A stretch of DNA of 64,000 nt, from NCBI RefSeq assembly GCF_021233055.1, contig NZ_CP089538.1, forward strand, positions 4,108,501 to 4,172,500. Direction: 5' to 3'. A model generated the notes under the pieces. It saw nothing but the letters and a program-made list of their open reading frames with translations, searched no databases and was not told the DNA's origin. This DNA comes from Spirosoma oryzicola (GTDB taxonomy: Bacteria > Bacteroidota > Bacteroidia > Cytophagales > Spirosomataceae). The position numbers and the translations under genes are program-made. Shown here piece by piece: positions 18,783-28,205 of the stretch. Every line of letters begins with the position of its first letter. Position 1 is the stretch's first letter.

Positions 18783-19880
18783 ATGACCATGCGTACTCTT
18801 CTACTCAACAGCCTTAGCCTTGCTTTTCTGACGCTTTTTAGTGAAGCCTGCCACGTTGGAGATGCCCCGCCTTCGCCCTATGAGCGGGGTGCGTACGTTG
18901 TCAACGCCGGTTCTCCCTCAGCCAATAACGGGACAATTTCCTTTATCGCTCGCAACACCAATACGGTTACGAACGATGTGTTTACCGCTGCTAATGGACG
19001 ATCCTTGACCGGCGTTATCAAAGACTATGTAGAGATCGATGGGAAAGGGGTGATTCTGCTCGATAACAACGCTGCGGGTCAGGATAAAGTTGAAGTCGTT
19101 GAATCGGGTACGTTTAAATCACTGGTGACGTTCCAATCACCGGACGTAGAAAATCCGCGATTCGTTATTTATGCCGCCCCCAACAAGGCGTATATCAGTT
19201 GCTGGGATGCCGTAGGAAGCGGAGGAAACGCCTTTGCTAACCCCGGCTATATCCTGGTGCTGAACCTAGCCTCCCGGACCGTCAGCAAAAAGATACCGGT
19301 TCCGAAAGGTGCCGAACGCATGGTACTAGTCGACAAAGAAGTGTTTGTGGGCAGCGCGGGTGGCGAACGGGTACTCACCGTGATCAATACAGACACGGAT
19401 GAGGTTGTTCAGCCGGGTATCGATGCGGGCGTCAATGCTAATCCAGTCGGCTATGATTTCAATCAAAAGCTGTGGGCCTATGTATCGTCAACCAACGAAA
19501 TGGTGCGCATCAATCCAGCGACGAAACTAGTCGAAACCCGGCTGCGCGTTGGCAATGGCTCCCGAACGCCCAGCGCCATCACGCTGAGCGCCGACCGAAA
19601 GCTTTTTTTCTTTGTCAATTCCTACAACGATAACGGCAGATTGCGGGGCGAAACGTACCGTTTTTCGATCAACGATACGGACATTCAGGCCAGTACACCG
19701 TTTATACGCCGTTTCTTCAGTGGACTCAGTACAGACCCCAATGACGCACGCGGATTGATTTATGCCGCTGTGACGCCTTCGAATGATCAACCGGGTTACG
19801 TGCTTCGCTACCAGCCCAACGGCGCTCTGGTTGACTCCGTTCGGGTTGGCATTGCCCCCAGCCGTTTCTTCTTCCGGTAA
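18783..19880 (+). CDS. surface beta-propeller lipoprotein, BtuG/DUF5074-like
   Basis: 365-residue lipoprotein, lipidated at about Cys23 (LFSEAC; the lipobox is loose). The mature chain is a repeated strand pattern typical of YncE/DUF5074 seven-bladed propellers: GAYVVNAGSPSANNGTISFI, ILVLNLASRTVSKKIPVP, ERVLTVINTDTDEVV, MVRINPATKLVETRL, GYVLRYQPNGALVDSVRVG. In Bacteroides, BtuG is a propeller lipoprotein of this kind that captures cobalamin for BtuB on the cell surface. Here it follows the btuB-like gene by 214 bases in the same direction, behind the B12 riboswitch. The B12-capture role is inference from fold and context. Confidence 0.85.
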   Translation: MTMRTLLLNSLSLAFLTLFSEACHVGDAPPSPYERGAYVVNAGSPSANNGTISFIARNTNTVTNDVFTAANGRSLTGVIKDYVEIDGKGVILLDNNAAGQDKVEVVESGTFKSLVTFQSPDVENPRFVIYAAPNKAYISCWDAVGSGGNAFANPGYILVLNLASRTVSKKIPVPKGAERMVLVDKEVFVGSAGGERVLTVINTDTDEVVQPGIDAGVNANPVGYDFNQKLWAYVSSTNEMVRINPATKLVETRLRVGNGSRTPSAITLSADRKLFFFVNSYNDNGRLRGETYRFSINDTDIQASTPFIRRFFSGLSTDPNDARGLIYAAVTPSNDQPGYVLRYQPNGALVDSVRVGIAPSRFFFR

Positions 19881-19907
19881 CTATCTGGTACGTCTTGAGG
19901 GGTAGCG

Positions 19908-21500
19908 CTAATTCAGCGGTGTTGTCAGAATAGACAGGCAGGTTTTTATACCTGTCCGTAAGTTACCGAGTCGTAAGTTTTCGTTGGGGCTATGCTGGTT
20001 GTTGTCCATGTTAACCAGCGGAACGATGACTGCCGGAATGTTCAGCGCCTGAATAAACGGAACAACGGGTACCGTTCCTCCCATGATACGGATGATTACC
20101 GGGTCCCTCCTGACCGGATCTTTCCCAAACCCATCGGTCAGTGCTTTTCGCAGCCAGACGCCCATCGGTTCGTTAATATTCGTTCGGAAAGCTGGCGTAC
20201 CTGCATTGCCTTCGAAGTAAACAAGCTGCGCGTATTTCAATCGTTCTTCGGGTGTAGGTACATGGTCCAGTACGGTAAACCCTTGCTTTTCGATGTGCTT
20301 GCGGACCAGTTCGACCATCCGTTTTCCGTCGGTTTCGGGCACCAGCCGAATGTCGAACAGCGCGGTAGCTTCACTCGGCACAATGGTTGCGGCCCCTTTG
20401 CCGATCTCAGCGGACTTCATGCCCCGGACATTCAGCGACGGATATTGCAGCGACTCCTGGTAATTACTGCCTACTTTGTCCTCCTGGGTAATCAGCAACG
20501 CTTTGTTGATGTCCTGTTCCTTATCCGGCACGGCGGCCATGATCTTTTTTGTTTCATCATCGAACGCGATACCCTCGTAGAAATCCGGAATCAGGACCCT
20601 CCCCTGCTCATCTTTCATCGACGTAATCAGCCGGGCGAGCCGAAAGGCCGGATTGGGCGCGTAGTTGCCAAAATGACCGCTGTGCTGAGGGGTAGCAGGT
20701 CCGTAGGTCGTAATGGTGAACCCGGCGTTTCCCCGACAGCCGAACGTGAGCGTTGGCAGGTTGGATGAATGCATCGGACCGTCCATGACAATCATGTAAT
20801 CGGCCCGCAATTTATCTTTATACGTGTCCAGTGCCCCTTTCAATGAAGGTGAGCCTTTCTCTTCCTCCGAATCAATGATGATTTTTACGTTGAAAGGCGG
20901 GGTTTTCTTTTGGTCCTGTACAATGTCGAGCGCGTTGAGCATCATAATGATCGGCCCTTTATCATCCGACGTGGACCGACCGAACAGACGCCACTCGTCG
21001 TTAACTACTGTCTTAGGTGGATTAGAACTCAATTCTTTATAGTCACCGGCGCCCGTTTTCTCCTTCAGTACGGTCACAAACGGATCTTTCTGATTCCATT
21101 CATTAGCCCGTACCGGTTGACCGTCCAGGTGAAAGTAAAACAGAACCGTTTGGGTAGCTTTAGGAAATGTTTTCTCGGCCAGAACCAGCGGCAGATTAGC
21201 GGTTTTGAGTACGGTTGTCTGGAATCCTCGTTTCGCCAACGCTTTTTCGGTCCACGCAATGTTGTTGAGAATATCCGATGCATTGACCGCGTCATTGGGT
21301 AAGGCCACATACGCGCTAAGCTCATCGATGGCAGGCCATAGCTGCTTGTCAACCAACGCGTCTATCTGCTTAGAACTCGGACTCTGCGCTAAAACACTAC
21401 CTGGATAACTAACGACAAGCCAAAAAGCAATCCAGACAAGGCACTGACAGCGGAGTTTGACAAAAGGATAGTAGTATTGATTCGTTTGCTGAAAAGTCAT
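19908..21500 (-). CDS. M20-family zinc metallopeptidase (dipeptidase-like), secreted
   Basis: 530-residue peptidase of the M20/M25/M40 group. A hydrophobic signal segment lies at about residues 21-38 (VWIAFWLVVSYPGSVLAQ), preceded by an unusually long polar stretch. Zinc-site motifs are present: FYFHLDGQPV, GRSTSDDKGP with the bridging Asp, and DSEEEKGSP with the general-base Glu pair. A lid domain (RGNAGFTITTYG onward) sits in the middle and the last His ligand lies in NNQHSPNENLRLG. Length is typical of carnosinase-like members. It probably hydrolyses di- or short peptides in the periplasm. It converges on the BtuG-like gene and is followed, in its direction, by no clear terminator. Confidence 0.92.
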   Translation of the reverse strand: MTFQQTNQYYYPFVKLRCQCLVWIAFWLVVSYPGSVLAQSPSSKQIDALVDKQLWPAIDELSAYVALPNDAVNASDILNNIAWTEKALAKRGFQTTVLKTANLPLVLAEKTFPKATQTVLFYFHLDGQPVRANEWNQKDPFVTVLKEKTGAGDYKELSSNPPKTVVNDEWRLFGRSTSDDKGPIIMMLNALDIVQDQKKTPPFNVKIIIDSEEEKGSPSLKGALDTYKDKLRADYMIVMDGPMHSSNLPTLTFGCRGNAGFTITTYGPATPQHSGHFGNYAPNPAFRLARLITSMKDEQGRVLIPDFYEGIAFDDETKKIMAAVPDKEQDINKALLITQEDKVGSNYQESLQYPSLNVRGMKSAEIGKGAATIVPSEATALFDIRLVPETDGKRMVELVRKHIEKQGFTVLDHVPTPEERLKYAQLVYFEGNAGTPAFRTNINEPMGVWLRKALTDGFGKDPVRRDPVIIRIMGGTVPVVPFIQALNIPAVIVPLVNMDNNQHSPNENLRLGNLRTGIKTCLSILTTPLN

Positions 21501-21641
21501 TTTGACATGCTATGATAAGACCTGTAGCGAATTAAAACACACAACCGTTCATAAAAAATAATCTACCGGATAAATGGCTAATTTCAATAGATAGTAGATA
21601 AATATCTTAAAATAAGCACAAGTCTGTTCTTTCTAATAGAC

Positions 21642-21678
21642 AAAAAAAAATCCCGGCCAGATTTAGTCTGGCCGGGAG
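21642..21678 (-). terminator. intrinsic terminator of nrdA
   Basis: An 11-bp perfect stem (21651-21661 with 21667-21677, CCCGGCCAGA core) is followed on the minus strand by a run of nine T. It starts 26 bases after the nrdA stop. Confidence 0.95.
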
Positions 21679-21703
21679 TCAACAGATAAGGAAAGCTTAT
21701 TGC

Positions 21704-24199
21704 TTACGATCCGCACATTTCGCAACCTTCGGGATCGTCGAGCGAGCAGGTCATAGCAGCGTATTGCTGTTCGAGGTCGGTTACCATCGGCACCGGCGTT
21801 GGTACAGCGTTGGTAGCGTGCTCTTTTGCGTACTGCGCGTAATCGAGTGGCTTCTCGATGGGTGCGGTTTCGGCCATAGCGGGCTCCAGCTGTGGTTCGG
21901 CTTGTGGCTGAACAACGGTAAACTTAACGGCATCGGCAGCAGCTTTGGTACGCAGGTAGTACATACCCGTTTTCAGACCTGCCTTCCACGCGTAGAAGTG
22001 CATCGATGTTAGTTTACCAAAGTTCGAATCCTGAATGTGAATGTTCAACGACTGCGACTGACAGATGTACGCACCCCGGTCGGCGGCCATGTCGATGATA
22101 TTTTTCTGCTTGATCTCCCAAACCGTTTTGTACAGCTCTTTGATATTCTGCGGAATACCGGGAATCGCCTGAATCGACCCGTTGGCCAGGATCAGGTTGT
22201 TCTTCATGGTATCGTTCCACAAGCCTAGTTTTACGAGATCTTTAAGCAGGTGCTTGTTAACCACGACAAACTCACCCGACAACACACGACGCGTGTAGAT
22301 GTTGCTTGTATACGGCTCGAAGCATTCGTTGTTACCCAGAATTTGCGAGGTCGAAGCGGTTGGCATCGGTGCCAGCAATAGCGAGTTCCGAACGCCGTGT
22401 TCAACAACCTCTTTACGCAGGCTTTCCCAATCCCAACGGCCCGACTTTGGTTTCACCGGTTCGCCGTCACGGTCCCACATATCGAACTGGAAAATACCCT
22501 GCGAGATAGGTGAGCCTTTCCAGGTTTCGTAAGGGCCTTGTACTTTCGACAGTTCCATCGAAGCGGTCATGGCTCCGAAATAGATAGTTTCGAAAATATC
22601 TTCGTTCAGGCGACGCGCTTCATCCGACTCAAACGGCATCCGCAGCAGGATAAAGGCATCCGCCAAGCCCTGCACGCCCAAGCCAATTGGCCGGTGGCGC
22701 ATGTTGCTCCGACGCGCTTCATCAACTGGGTAATAGTTGATGTCGATGATTTTGTTCAGGTTACGCGTAGCCGTTTTGGTAACCTCGTATAACTTATCGT
22801 GGTCGAACCGCAACATACCATCGTTACCGCGTGTGATGAACTTCGGCAATGCTATCGACGCCAGGTTACAAACCGCTACCTCGTCGGGAGCCGTATATTC
22901 AATGATCTCCGTGCACAGGTTCGACGACTTGATCGTACCCAGGTTTTTCTGGTTCGACTTTTTGTTGGCCGCATCTTTGTACAGCATGTACGGCGTACCC
23001 GTTTCGGTTTGCGATTCCAGAATCTTGAACCACAAATCCTGCGCTTTTACCGTCCGGCGGGCACGGCCTTCGCGTTCGTAGCGGGTGTACAGTGCTTCGA
23101 ATTCTTCACCGTAGCAATCCGCCATACCGGGGCATTCGTGGGGGCAGAACAGCGACCAGACATCATTGTCCTCAACCCGCTTCATGAACAGATCGGGCGT
23201 CCAGAGCGCGTAGAACAAATCACGGGCACGGTTTTCTTCTTTTCCGGAGTTCTTTTTCAGATCCAGGAAGTCATAGATATCCGCGTGCCAGGGTTCCAGG
23301 TAAATAGCGAACGACCCTTTGCGCTTACCACCGCCCTGATCGACGTAGCGCGCCGTATCGTTAAACACGCGCAGCATCGGGATGATCCCGTTACTGGTTC
23401 CGTTGGTACCTTTGATGTAGGTTCCGGTTGCGCGAATGTTGTGAATGCTCAGACCGATACCACCCGCTGATTGCGAGATCTTGGCGGTTTGTTTCAGCGT
23501 ATCGTAAATACCTTCGATGGAGTCGTCCTGCATCGTCAGCAGGAAGCAGCTCGACATCTGTGGCTTAGGTGTTCCGGCGTTGAACAGCGTTGGCGTTGCA
23601 TGAGTGAACCACTTCTCACTGAGCAGGTTATAGGTTTCGATAGCCGCGTCGATGTCGTCCATGTGAATACCTACAGCCACGCGCATCAGCATATGCTGGG
23701 GCCGTTCGGCAATCCGTCCGTTGATCTTCAACAGATACGACTTTTCGAGGGTTTTGTAGCCGAAATAGTCGTACCCATAATCCCGATCGTAAATGATGGT
23801 AGAATCCAGCAAAGCCGCGTTCTGGCGAACTACCTCGTAGACCTCTTTCGAAATCAGTGCTGCGTTCTCCCCGGTCTTAGGATCTTCGTACGTATACAGC
23901 CGTTTGATGGTACCGGAAAACGATTTGTTCGTCTCTTTGTGCAGGTTCGAAATAGCAATCCGAGCGGCCAGGATGGCGTAATCGGGGTGCTTGGTGGTCA
24001 TTGAAGCGGCTGTTTCAGCGGCCAGATTGTCGAGCTCAGTGGTTTTCACACCGTCATAGAGGCCGTTAACCACTTTCATGGCAACCTCCACGGGCTGAAC
24101 ATAAGCCGGATCTAGGCCGTAGCACAGTTTTTCGATCCTGGCGGTAATCTTGTCGAACTTAACCGACTCCCGGCGTCCGTCACGTTTGATTACGTACAT
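21704..24199 (-). CDS. nrdA: ribonucleoside-diphosphate reductase, class I large subunit
   Basis: 831-residue catalytic subunit reducing ribonucleotides to deoxyribonucleotides. An ATP-cone ([21 protein letters not shown]) occupies about residues 1-90 and gives overall allosteric control. Active-site cysteines lie in [22 protein letters not shown] and [11 protein letters not shown], the radical-site pattern of class I enzymes, and [19 protein letters not shown] is the conserved barrel motif. A low-complexity Pro/Ala/Glu linker of about 60 residues precedes the C-terminal redox pair Cys826 and Cys829 (GCEMCGS), which shuttles electrons from thioredoxin or glutaredoxin. No nrdB is adjacent on either side. 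No clear NrdR box was seen upstream. Confidence 0.96.
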   Translation of the reverse strand: MYVIKRDGRRESVKFDKITARIEKLCYGLDPAYVQPVEVAMKVVNGLYDGVKTTELDNLAAETAASMTTKHPDYAILAARIAISNLHKETNKSFSGTIKRLYTYEDPKTGENAALISKEVYEVVRQNAALLDSTIIYDRDYGYDYFGYKTLEKSYLLKINGRIAERPQHMLMRVAVGIHMDDIDAAIETYNLLSEKWFTHATPTLFNAGTPKPQMSSCFLLTMQDDSIEGIYDTLKQTAKISQSAGGIGLSIHNIRATGTYIKGTNGTSNGIIPMLRVFNDTARYVDQGGGKRKGSFAIYLEPWHADIYDFLDLKKNSGKEENRARDLFYALWTPDLFMKRVEDNDVWSLFCPHECPGMADCYGEEFEALYTRYEREGRARRTVKAQDLWFKILESQTETGTPYMLYKDAANKKSNQKNLGTIKSSNLCTEIIEYTAPDEVAVCNLASIALPKFITRGNDGMLRFDHDKLYEVTKTATRNLNKIIDINYYPVDEARRSNMRHRPIGLGVQGLADAFILLRMPFESDEARRLNEDIFETIYFGAMTASMELSKVQGPYETWKGSPISQGIFQFDMWDRDGEPVKPKSGRWDWESLRKEVVEHGVRNSLLLAPMPTASTSQILGNNECFEPYTSNIYTRRVLSGEFVVVNKHLLKDLVKLGLWNDTMKNNLILANGSIQAIPGIPQNIKELYKTVWEIKQKNIIDMAADRGAYICQSQSLNIHIQDSNFGKLTSMHFYAWKAGLKTGMYYLRTKAAADAVKFTVVQPQAEPQLEPAMAETAPIEKPLDYAQYAKEHATNAVPTPVPMVTDLEQQYAAMTCSLDDPEGCEMCGS

Positions 24200-24714
24200 G
24201 AGCGTTATGATTATATTTTAATATATGGAATAAATATTGAATTCAAGAAATTGAAGTTTCCAGGAGAAACGCCGACAGGCTTGCTCGCATCATTTCAGTT
24301 GGCAGTCATGTGTAAGTAACTAAAGAAACAAAGTTGGCCTAGTTAGCCGCTGCCAGACTAAAATCGAATTTTAAAGTTCTATTGAAATAGACGGAAAAGC
24401 AACCCCGAAGGTTCGGGTGTTCTTGCAATTCGTTAAAACGTTCAACTCTGCCGGAAGGTTAAGAAATTGTTAAGCCGTAATCCTTAGCGACTTATCAAAT
24501 ACCCAAGTGGAGAGCTATGCTAAGAAAAATAAAAATTGATTTTACTGACTGGTTACGGTGCACAAGCAGGTTTGACGGAGGGCACTCATGCCGTACTGAG
24601 GCTTCTAAAGATATAGAAAATAGCTAGTAGTAACACCTAATTCGCCGTCCAATGTTAGCAAACGGACATGAGTATTCGCTTGATAATCATCTACGCAAAG
24701 AACCCTAGAAACTG

Positions 24715-24746
24715 CTTGTCAATCCGCACAAAACCACGTACCTTTG
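24715..24746 (+). promoter_or_regulatory. Bacteroidota-type promoter of rpmE2
   Basis: TACCTTTG (24739-24746) fits the -7 consensus TAnnTTTG, and CTTG at 24715-24718 lies 20 bases upstream as a weak -33 element. Transcription would begin near 24752, about 47 bases before the rpmE2 start. Confidence 0.6.
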
Positions 24747-24751
24747 CGTTC

Positions 24752-24774
24752 CTTTTCGGTCGGAAACCGAGAAG
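24752..24774 (+). promoter_or_regulatory. leader hairpin in rpmE2 5' UTR
   Basis: CTTTTCGGT (24752-24760) pairs with ACCGAGAAG (24766-24774) around a CGGAA loop, nine pairs with one G-U. It sits at the predicted 5' end of the rpmE2 mRNA, where ribosomal-protein leaders often bind their own product. Such a role here is inference. Confidence 0.45.
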
Positions 24775-24798
24775 ATGACAAGAAACTGAGATTAGATT

Positions 24799-25041
24799 AT
24801 GAAAAAGGGCATTCACCCGGACTACCGCGCAGTGGTATTCCACGACCTGTCGAGCGATTACAAGTTCCTGACGCGTTCGACGGTTCAAACAAAAGACACG
24901 ATCGAGTTTGAAGGCCAAACCTACCCGCTCGTTAAGATCGAAGTTAGCTCGCAGTCGCACCCATTCTACACCGGTAAAAACGTGTTGCTGGATACGGCGG
25001 GCCGTGTGGACAAGTTCCGCAAGCGTTACGGCACAAAATAA
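24799..25041 (+). CDS. rpmE2: 50S ribosomal protein L31 type B
   Basis: 80-residue ribosomal protein. [28 protein letters not shown] and [13 protein letters not shown] with [14 protein letters not shown] are the family landmarks. The zinc-binding cysteines of type A L31 are absent, which defines the zinc-independent type B (C-minus) form. It binds the central protuberance of the large subunit. The gene is monocistronic with its own promoter, leader hairpin and downstream terminator. C-minus L31 paralogues in other bacteria are often zinc-controlled, but no Zur site was recognised here, and in Bacteroidota type B is commonly the main L31. Confidence 0.97.
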   Translation: MKKGIHPDYRAVVFHDLSSDYKFLTRSTVQTKDTIEFEGQTYPLVKIEVSSQSHPFYTGKNVLLDTAGRVDKFRKRYGTK

Positions 25042-25383
25042 GCCTAAGAAGAGCTCAACTCTTTTTAGTATACCATCAAAAAAACCTGCTTGGTCTAGAC
25101 CGGGCAGGTTTTTCTTTTTACAGTCGGTTTAGCTGGATGTATAAGCGTACCAATCAGGAGCAGAAACCTTATTTGATCGATTGCCAACAGAGCGTCATTT
25201 ATGTTTACGATAGTCGGTTATCAATGACAGCTATTCTTATAAAACTTCTCAAATAATAGTATTTAACCGTAAATTTTCGTGTAACCAGTCACACTTTGGC
25301 CTGTAATTTGTCAAGTTAATCTATGGATCTATTCTATACCTCTTCTTGCTCAATCATTAATCAGGCTATGCCTGCCCTCTGCT
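25042..25383. other. intergenic region after rpmE2
   Basis: 342 bases. Apart from the rpmE2 terminator the region is AT-rich and I see no gene, repeat or recognisable promoter. Confidence 0.4.
25080..25119 (+). terminator. intrinsic terminator of rpmE2
   Basis: AAAAACCTGC (25080-25089) pairs with GCAGGTTTTT (25104-25113), followed by CTTTTT. It lies about 40 bases after the rpmE2 stop. Confidence 0.93.
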
Positions 25384-25656
25384 ATGACACTCACGTTTGG
25401 CCACTATACCCTTCTGATGGCTACCCGCCACGGGGTGACCTTACACCAGCTTGCAGAACAAACTAACTTCGACCCGAAACTCATCTTTTATCTCCTCGAA
25501 GAGTTGGTTAACCATGACCTATTGAGAACCAGCCAGCAGGCCAACGAAGAGCAGGACTACTACGAATTAACCGATATAAGTTTTTCCTATATCCAAGAGT
25601 ACGAGCGGCAAAATCCTGATTTGATTATCAGTGGCTCCATTGATTCGAACCGATAA
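25384..25656 (+). CDS. small hypothetical protein, winged-helix-like
   Basis: 90-residue protein, no signal peptide. The segment GVTLHQLAEQTNFDPKLIFY with LLEELVNHDLLRTS follows the helix-turn-helix-wing order of small winged-helix proteins, after which an acidic stretch (NEEQDYYELTDISFSYIQEY) ends the chain. That suggests a small DNA-binding or regulatory protein, but I do not recognise a named family. Composition is normal for a real gene. It converges on the next small minus-strand gene with 22 bases between stops and a six-base-pair hairpin across the gap. Confidence 0.65.
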   Translation: MTLTFGHYTLLMATRHGVTLHQLAEQTNFDPKLIFYLLEELVNHDLLRTSQQANEEQDYYELTDISFSYIQEYERQNPDLIISGSIDSNR

Positions 25657-25678
25657 GCGAACGATTGTTTCGCTATGT

Positions 25679-25921
25679 TCAGGCTACGCGCTCAAGATGT
25701 TTCTTGGCCAGACGAGCAATCATCCTTTCCTCCATATTTAGTAGCGAATACTCTTCGCCTTTGTACGGAATAACGACGCCCATGACGGCATCATAAATGC
25801 CAAGCGGAGCTATGTCCTGATCGTTGTCAGCTTTACTTAAATAATCAGTTGCTTGCTGTAGCGACGGAAACCCTTTTGCTACCGGGAAAGCAAATAGTGT
25901 AAATACGGATATGTATTGCAT
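25679..25921 (-). CDS. small hypothetical protein
   Basis: 80-residue protein, no recognised family. The sequence has a hydrophobic start (MQYISVFTLFAFPVAKGF), the segment SLQQATDYLSKADNDQDIAPLGIYDAVMG and a basic helix ending in RLAKKHLERVA. The pattern (strand, helix, GIYD strand, GEEYSLL) suggests a compact alpha/beta protein of unknown role in the cytoplasm; the first residues look like a strand, not a signal peptide. Support comes from balanced composition and lack of a better frame. Confidence 0.6.
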   Translation of the reverse strand: MQYISVFTLFAFPVAKGFPSLQQATDYLSKADNDQDIAPLGIYDAVMGVVIPYKGEEYSLLNMEERMIARLAKKHLERVA

Positions 25922-26043
25922 AGGTTTCGGTTAGTCTACCTATATATACGAATGAAGCTTGCCTATAGTTTTACTTTGAACTACAAATTGTTAACATTTT
26001 TTTATAAAGGTAACAAAATTAGAATTAATAACGCAACAAACAA

Positions 26044-26073
26044 CAAAAGCCAGATCCTAAGATCTGGCTTTTG
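26044..26073. terminator. hairpin, probable bidirectional terminator
   Basis: CAAAAGCCAGATC (26044-26056) and GATCTGGCTTTTG (26061-26073) form a perfect 13-bp stem with a four-base loop. It lies just past the stop of the minus-strand gene at 26096. The trailing T-run is short in both directions. Confidence 0.6.
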
Positions 26074-26095
26074 TACGATGACTTATCTTGCTAAA

Positions 26096-26344
26096 CTAGT
26101 TGTCGCTGGGCTCTATGACGCAGCCTAACTGTTGCTGTACGGCTTTGGCGAAAGCAACCTTGTCCGATTTCCGGTACTTCTCAATTTGTTGTGTTTTAGA
26201 CGGTGGACAGAAATCCTGCTGTATGTGCTGGCAGGCACCCCACATGGCAGGATTCAGTTTAATTTTGTATTGCCGAATCGGCGTATCTTCGCTAAACCAA
26301 AGATTAATTATATTACTGACGGTTGGTTTAAGAACAACACTCAT
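26096..26344 (-). CDS. small hypothetical protein
   Basis: 82-residue protein without recognised family or signal peptide. It reads MSVVLKPTVSNIINLWFSED, a central stretch with two cysteines (WGACQHIQQDFCPPSK), and a charged helix (TQQIEKYRKSDKVAFAKAVQQQ). The composition is that of a folded soluble protein, whereas the overlapping plus-strand frame is Cys/Leu-rich and looks like a shadow. A hairpin lies 23 bases past the stop. Function unknown. Confidence 0.55.
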   Translation of the reverse strand: MSVVLKPTVSNIINLWFSEDTPIRQYKIKLNPAMWGACQHIQQDFCPPSKTQQIEKYRKSDKVAFAKAVQQQLGCVIEPSDN

Positions 26345-26847
26345 GATCTGTTTGACTAACAGGATTTAAAATTGCGGCCCAAAAATAAAGAATAAAACAA
26401 TCGTAGCCCATAAAATATGAGTTAACGGCTGGAGAACTGAACCGAATGGTAACCGCATCTTACCAACTCTTCAAAACCCGGCTCTATCCTCCCAAAATTC
26501 CATACCAACAACAGTAAGGCCCCCTTTTCGGTATTACCACTCCAACGACAATTCCGGGTAAGTTATTAGCTGTAACTGCCAAATAAGCCTAAATTTCTTG
26601 CGACAGAGACGATTTGTGAAACGGCAACTCGTCACTAAGCTGGGGAAGGTAGTACGATGCTCTCTACTAACAAAAGCAGAATTATCCGGCATGTAGTTAA
26701 AAATCGAATTAGTAACGCCTACTCCGCCAGTGATGCATTTTGCACAAATAGTAACTAACTAAATCCAAGCTGTAGCGTTACTACGTTAATATACAACGAG
26801 TAAAGCCGCTGCTTCACACAAGTACCATCTTCTAATCCTATGCAGTT
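26345..26847. other. intergenic region
   Basis: 503 AT-rich bases without a convincing gene. AGTAACGCCTACTCCGCCA at about 26711 is similar to a stretch near 24629. No hairpin with a T-run and no consensus promoter was found. Confidence 0.4.
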
Positions 26848-27090
26848 ATGGACACCAATACCACCGTATCCTATACCCTGCGTCAGCGGACGGTACAAGA
26901 TCACAAGCGACGTGAAAGAGAAATTTATCTGGAATTGTGGAATGCCTTGTCCGACCTGCTCGCTATTCCCGCTACCGAGCTGACTCACGAACAAACAATT
27001 CAAATGGATAAGATCGCTAACCTGCTGTATGAATACGAAAATAAATTATACCCACTCCCAAAAGATACTGTATCGTTCACAGCAGGTTAA
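26848..27090 (+). CDS. small hypothetical protein, helical
   Basis: 80-residue, highly charged protein with no signal peptide. It consists of a basic N-terminal part (TLRQRTVQDHKRREREIYLE) and amphipathic helices (LWNALSDLLAIPATEL, HEQTIQMDKIANLLYEYENK), so it is likely an all-helical cytoplasmic protein. I do not recognise a family. It converges on the GT9 gene. Its real-gene status rests on composition only. Confidence 0.55.
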   Translation: MDTNTTVSYTLRQRTVQDHKRREREIYLELWNALSDLLAIPATELTHEQTIQMDKIANLLYEYENKLYPLPKDTVSFTAG

Positions 27091-27167
27091 ATTATGAGTC
27101 GTCTACTTTGCAGCCACATTTGTGCTATCCGTCAACGGTCTGGATCGCAGTAGATTCAGCATCCCGT

Positions 27168-28175
27168 TTAAAACGTTGCCAGTTCATCCACGGAGATTCC
27201 CCAGGCACAGGCGTAATGACCCAGCGGGCACGCCGATTTACCGTGCAAGGTGCAGGGTTTACACTCCAGTTCTTCGCGCGTCTGTACCACTCTTGACTGA
27301 TCCGCTAGTGGTCCAAAACCAAATTCCGGCACTGTCGAACAGAAGATGGCCGTAGTGGGCGCGTTCATCGCTGAACACAGGTGCATCGGGGCGGAATCGT
27401 TCACGTAATTCATTCTGGCCCCTTGCTGCAAAGCGGCAGACTGCAACAAGCTTAGTTTACCAGCCAGATTAATGACTGCTCCCGCTGGTCGACCGACTTG
27501 CGCAAGGATGGTATCGCAGACCGGCGCGTCGGTGGGTGCACCCAGTAAATAAATCGTCGAGTCGGAAGGTAGTTTCTGGATTAGCTCAACCCAACGCTCG
27601 GCGGGATACTGCTTGGTAAACCACACCGATGTTGGTGCCATGCAGATGTAGGGACGAGTCTGGTAAGGGCGGACGGTTTCGTAATCAGCGCCAGACGGAT
27701 ACAGCTTAGGCTGCGCAACAGGAGCCTGCAACCGAAGCGGTTTTAGAAACTGGGCGTTTCGCTGGACCTCGTGTACACCGGGTTCGATGTGGTGCTCGAT
27801 ACGGTACGTAAAGAACCGAGAAAAGGGATTATTCGCAAAGCCAATCGTTATCCCTGCTTTCGACAAAGCCGTCAGCAACCCCGTTGTACCAAACCGCTGA
27901 AGGTTTAGCATAACGTCATAGTTGCGGGAGCGGATAAGGCCAAGTAATCGCCAGAGGCTGCGATATTTACCGTCTTTTTTTTCCCAGATCAATACCTCAT
28001 TAATAAACGGATGATTTGCCAGCAGACTCTCGTTACCTTTGCGAACCAGTACGTCCAGTACGGCATCGGGCCGGGCCAGACGAAGCTGTTCCAACAGAGC
28101 CGTAGCCAAAATCACATCGCCAATGAAGGCAGTTTGACAGATCAGGAACCGGGGCGAATTGGTTACGGTTATCAT
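27168..28175 (-). CDS. glycosyltransferase family 9 (heptosyltransferase-like)
   Basis: 335-residue GT-B enzyme of family 9, which adds heptose or related sugars to lipopolysaccharide core. N-terminal ICQTAFIGDVILATALLEQL matches the GDVI(L) signature, and the C-terminal nucleotide-sugar domain carries IYLLGAPTDAPVCD, NLAGKLSLLQSAAL and the NDSAPMHLCSAMNAPTTAIF stretch characteristic of the family. Length is typical. The protein is cytoplasmic and membrane-associated. Only 30 bases separate its start from the divergent M16 gene. It is isolated from other LPS genes here, so the exact acceptor is unknown. Confidence 0.92.
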   Translation of the reverse strand: MITVTNSPRFLICQTAFIGDVILATALLEQLRLARPDAVLDVLVRKGNESLLANHPFINEVLIWEKKDGKYRSLWRLLGLIRSRNYDVMLNLQRFGTTGLLTALSKAGITIGFANNPFSRFFTYRIEHHIEPGVHEVQRNAQFLKPLRLQAPVAQPKLYPSGADYETVRPYQTRPYICMAPTSVWFTKQYPAERWVELIQKLPSDSTIYLLGAPTDAPVCDTILAQVGRPAGAVINLAGKLSLLQSAALQQGARMNYVNDSAPMHLCSAMNAPTTAIFCSTVPEFGFGPLADQSRVVQTREELECKPCTLHGKSACPLGHYACAWGISVDELATF

Positions 28176-28205
28176 TAGCGCGCTTACAGCGTCAATTGCT
28201 TAAGA

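Larger units (their letters stand above)
24200..24798. other. intergenic region between nrdA and rpmE2
   Basis: 599 bases between divergent genes. The right end holds the rpmE2 promoter and leader hairpin. The remaining AT-rich part shows no coding capacity or strong hairpin. AGTAACACCTAATTCGCCG near 24629 resembles AGTAACGCCTACTCCGCCA near 26711 in another gap; meaning unknown. Confidence 0.5.

Noticed and set aside
22799..23470. 223-codon plus-strand ORF opposite nrdA
   Set aside because: Antisense shadow of a highly conserved gene.
26100..26369. Plus-strand ORF opposite the 26096 gene
   Set aside because: Cys/Leu-rich composition without folded-protein character; the minus-strand reading is more protein-like.
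24629..26730. Similar 19-mers AGTAACACCTAATTCGCCG and AGTAACGCCTACTCCGCCA as a repeat family
   Set aside because: Only about 15 of 19 positions match and no third copy or structure was seen; may be chance.
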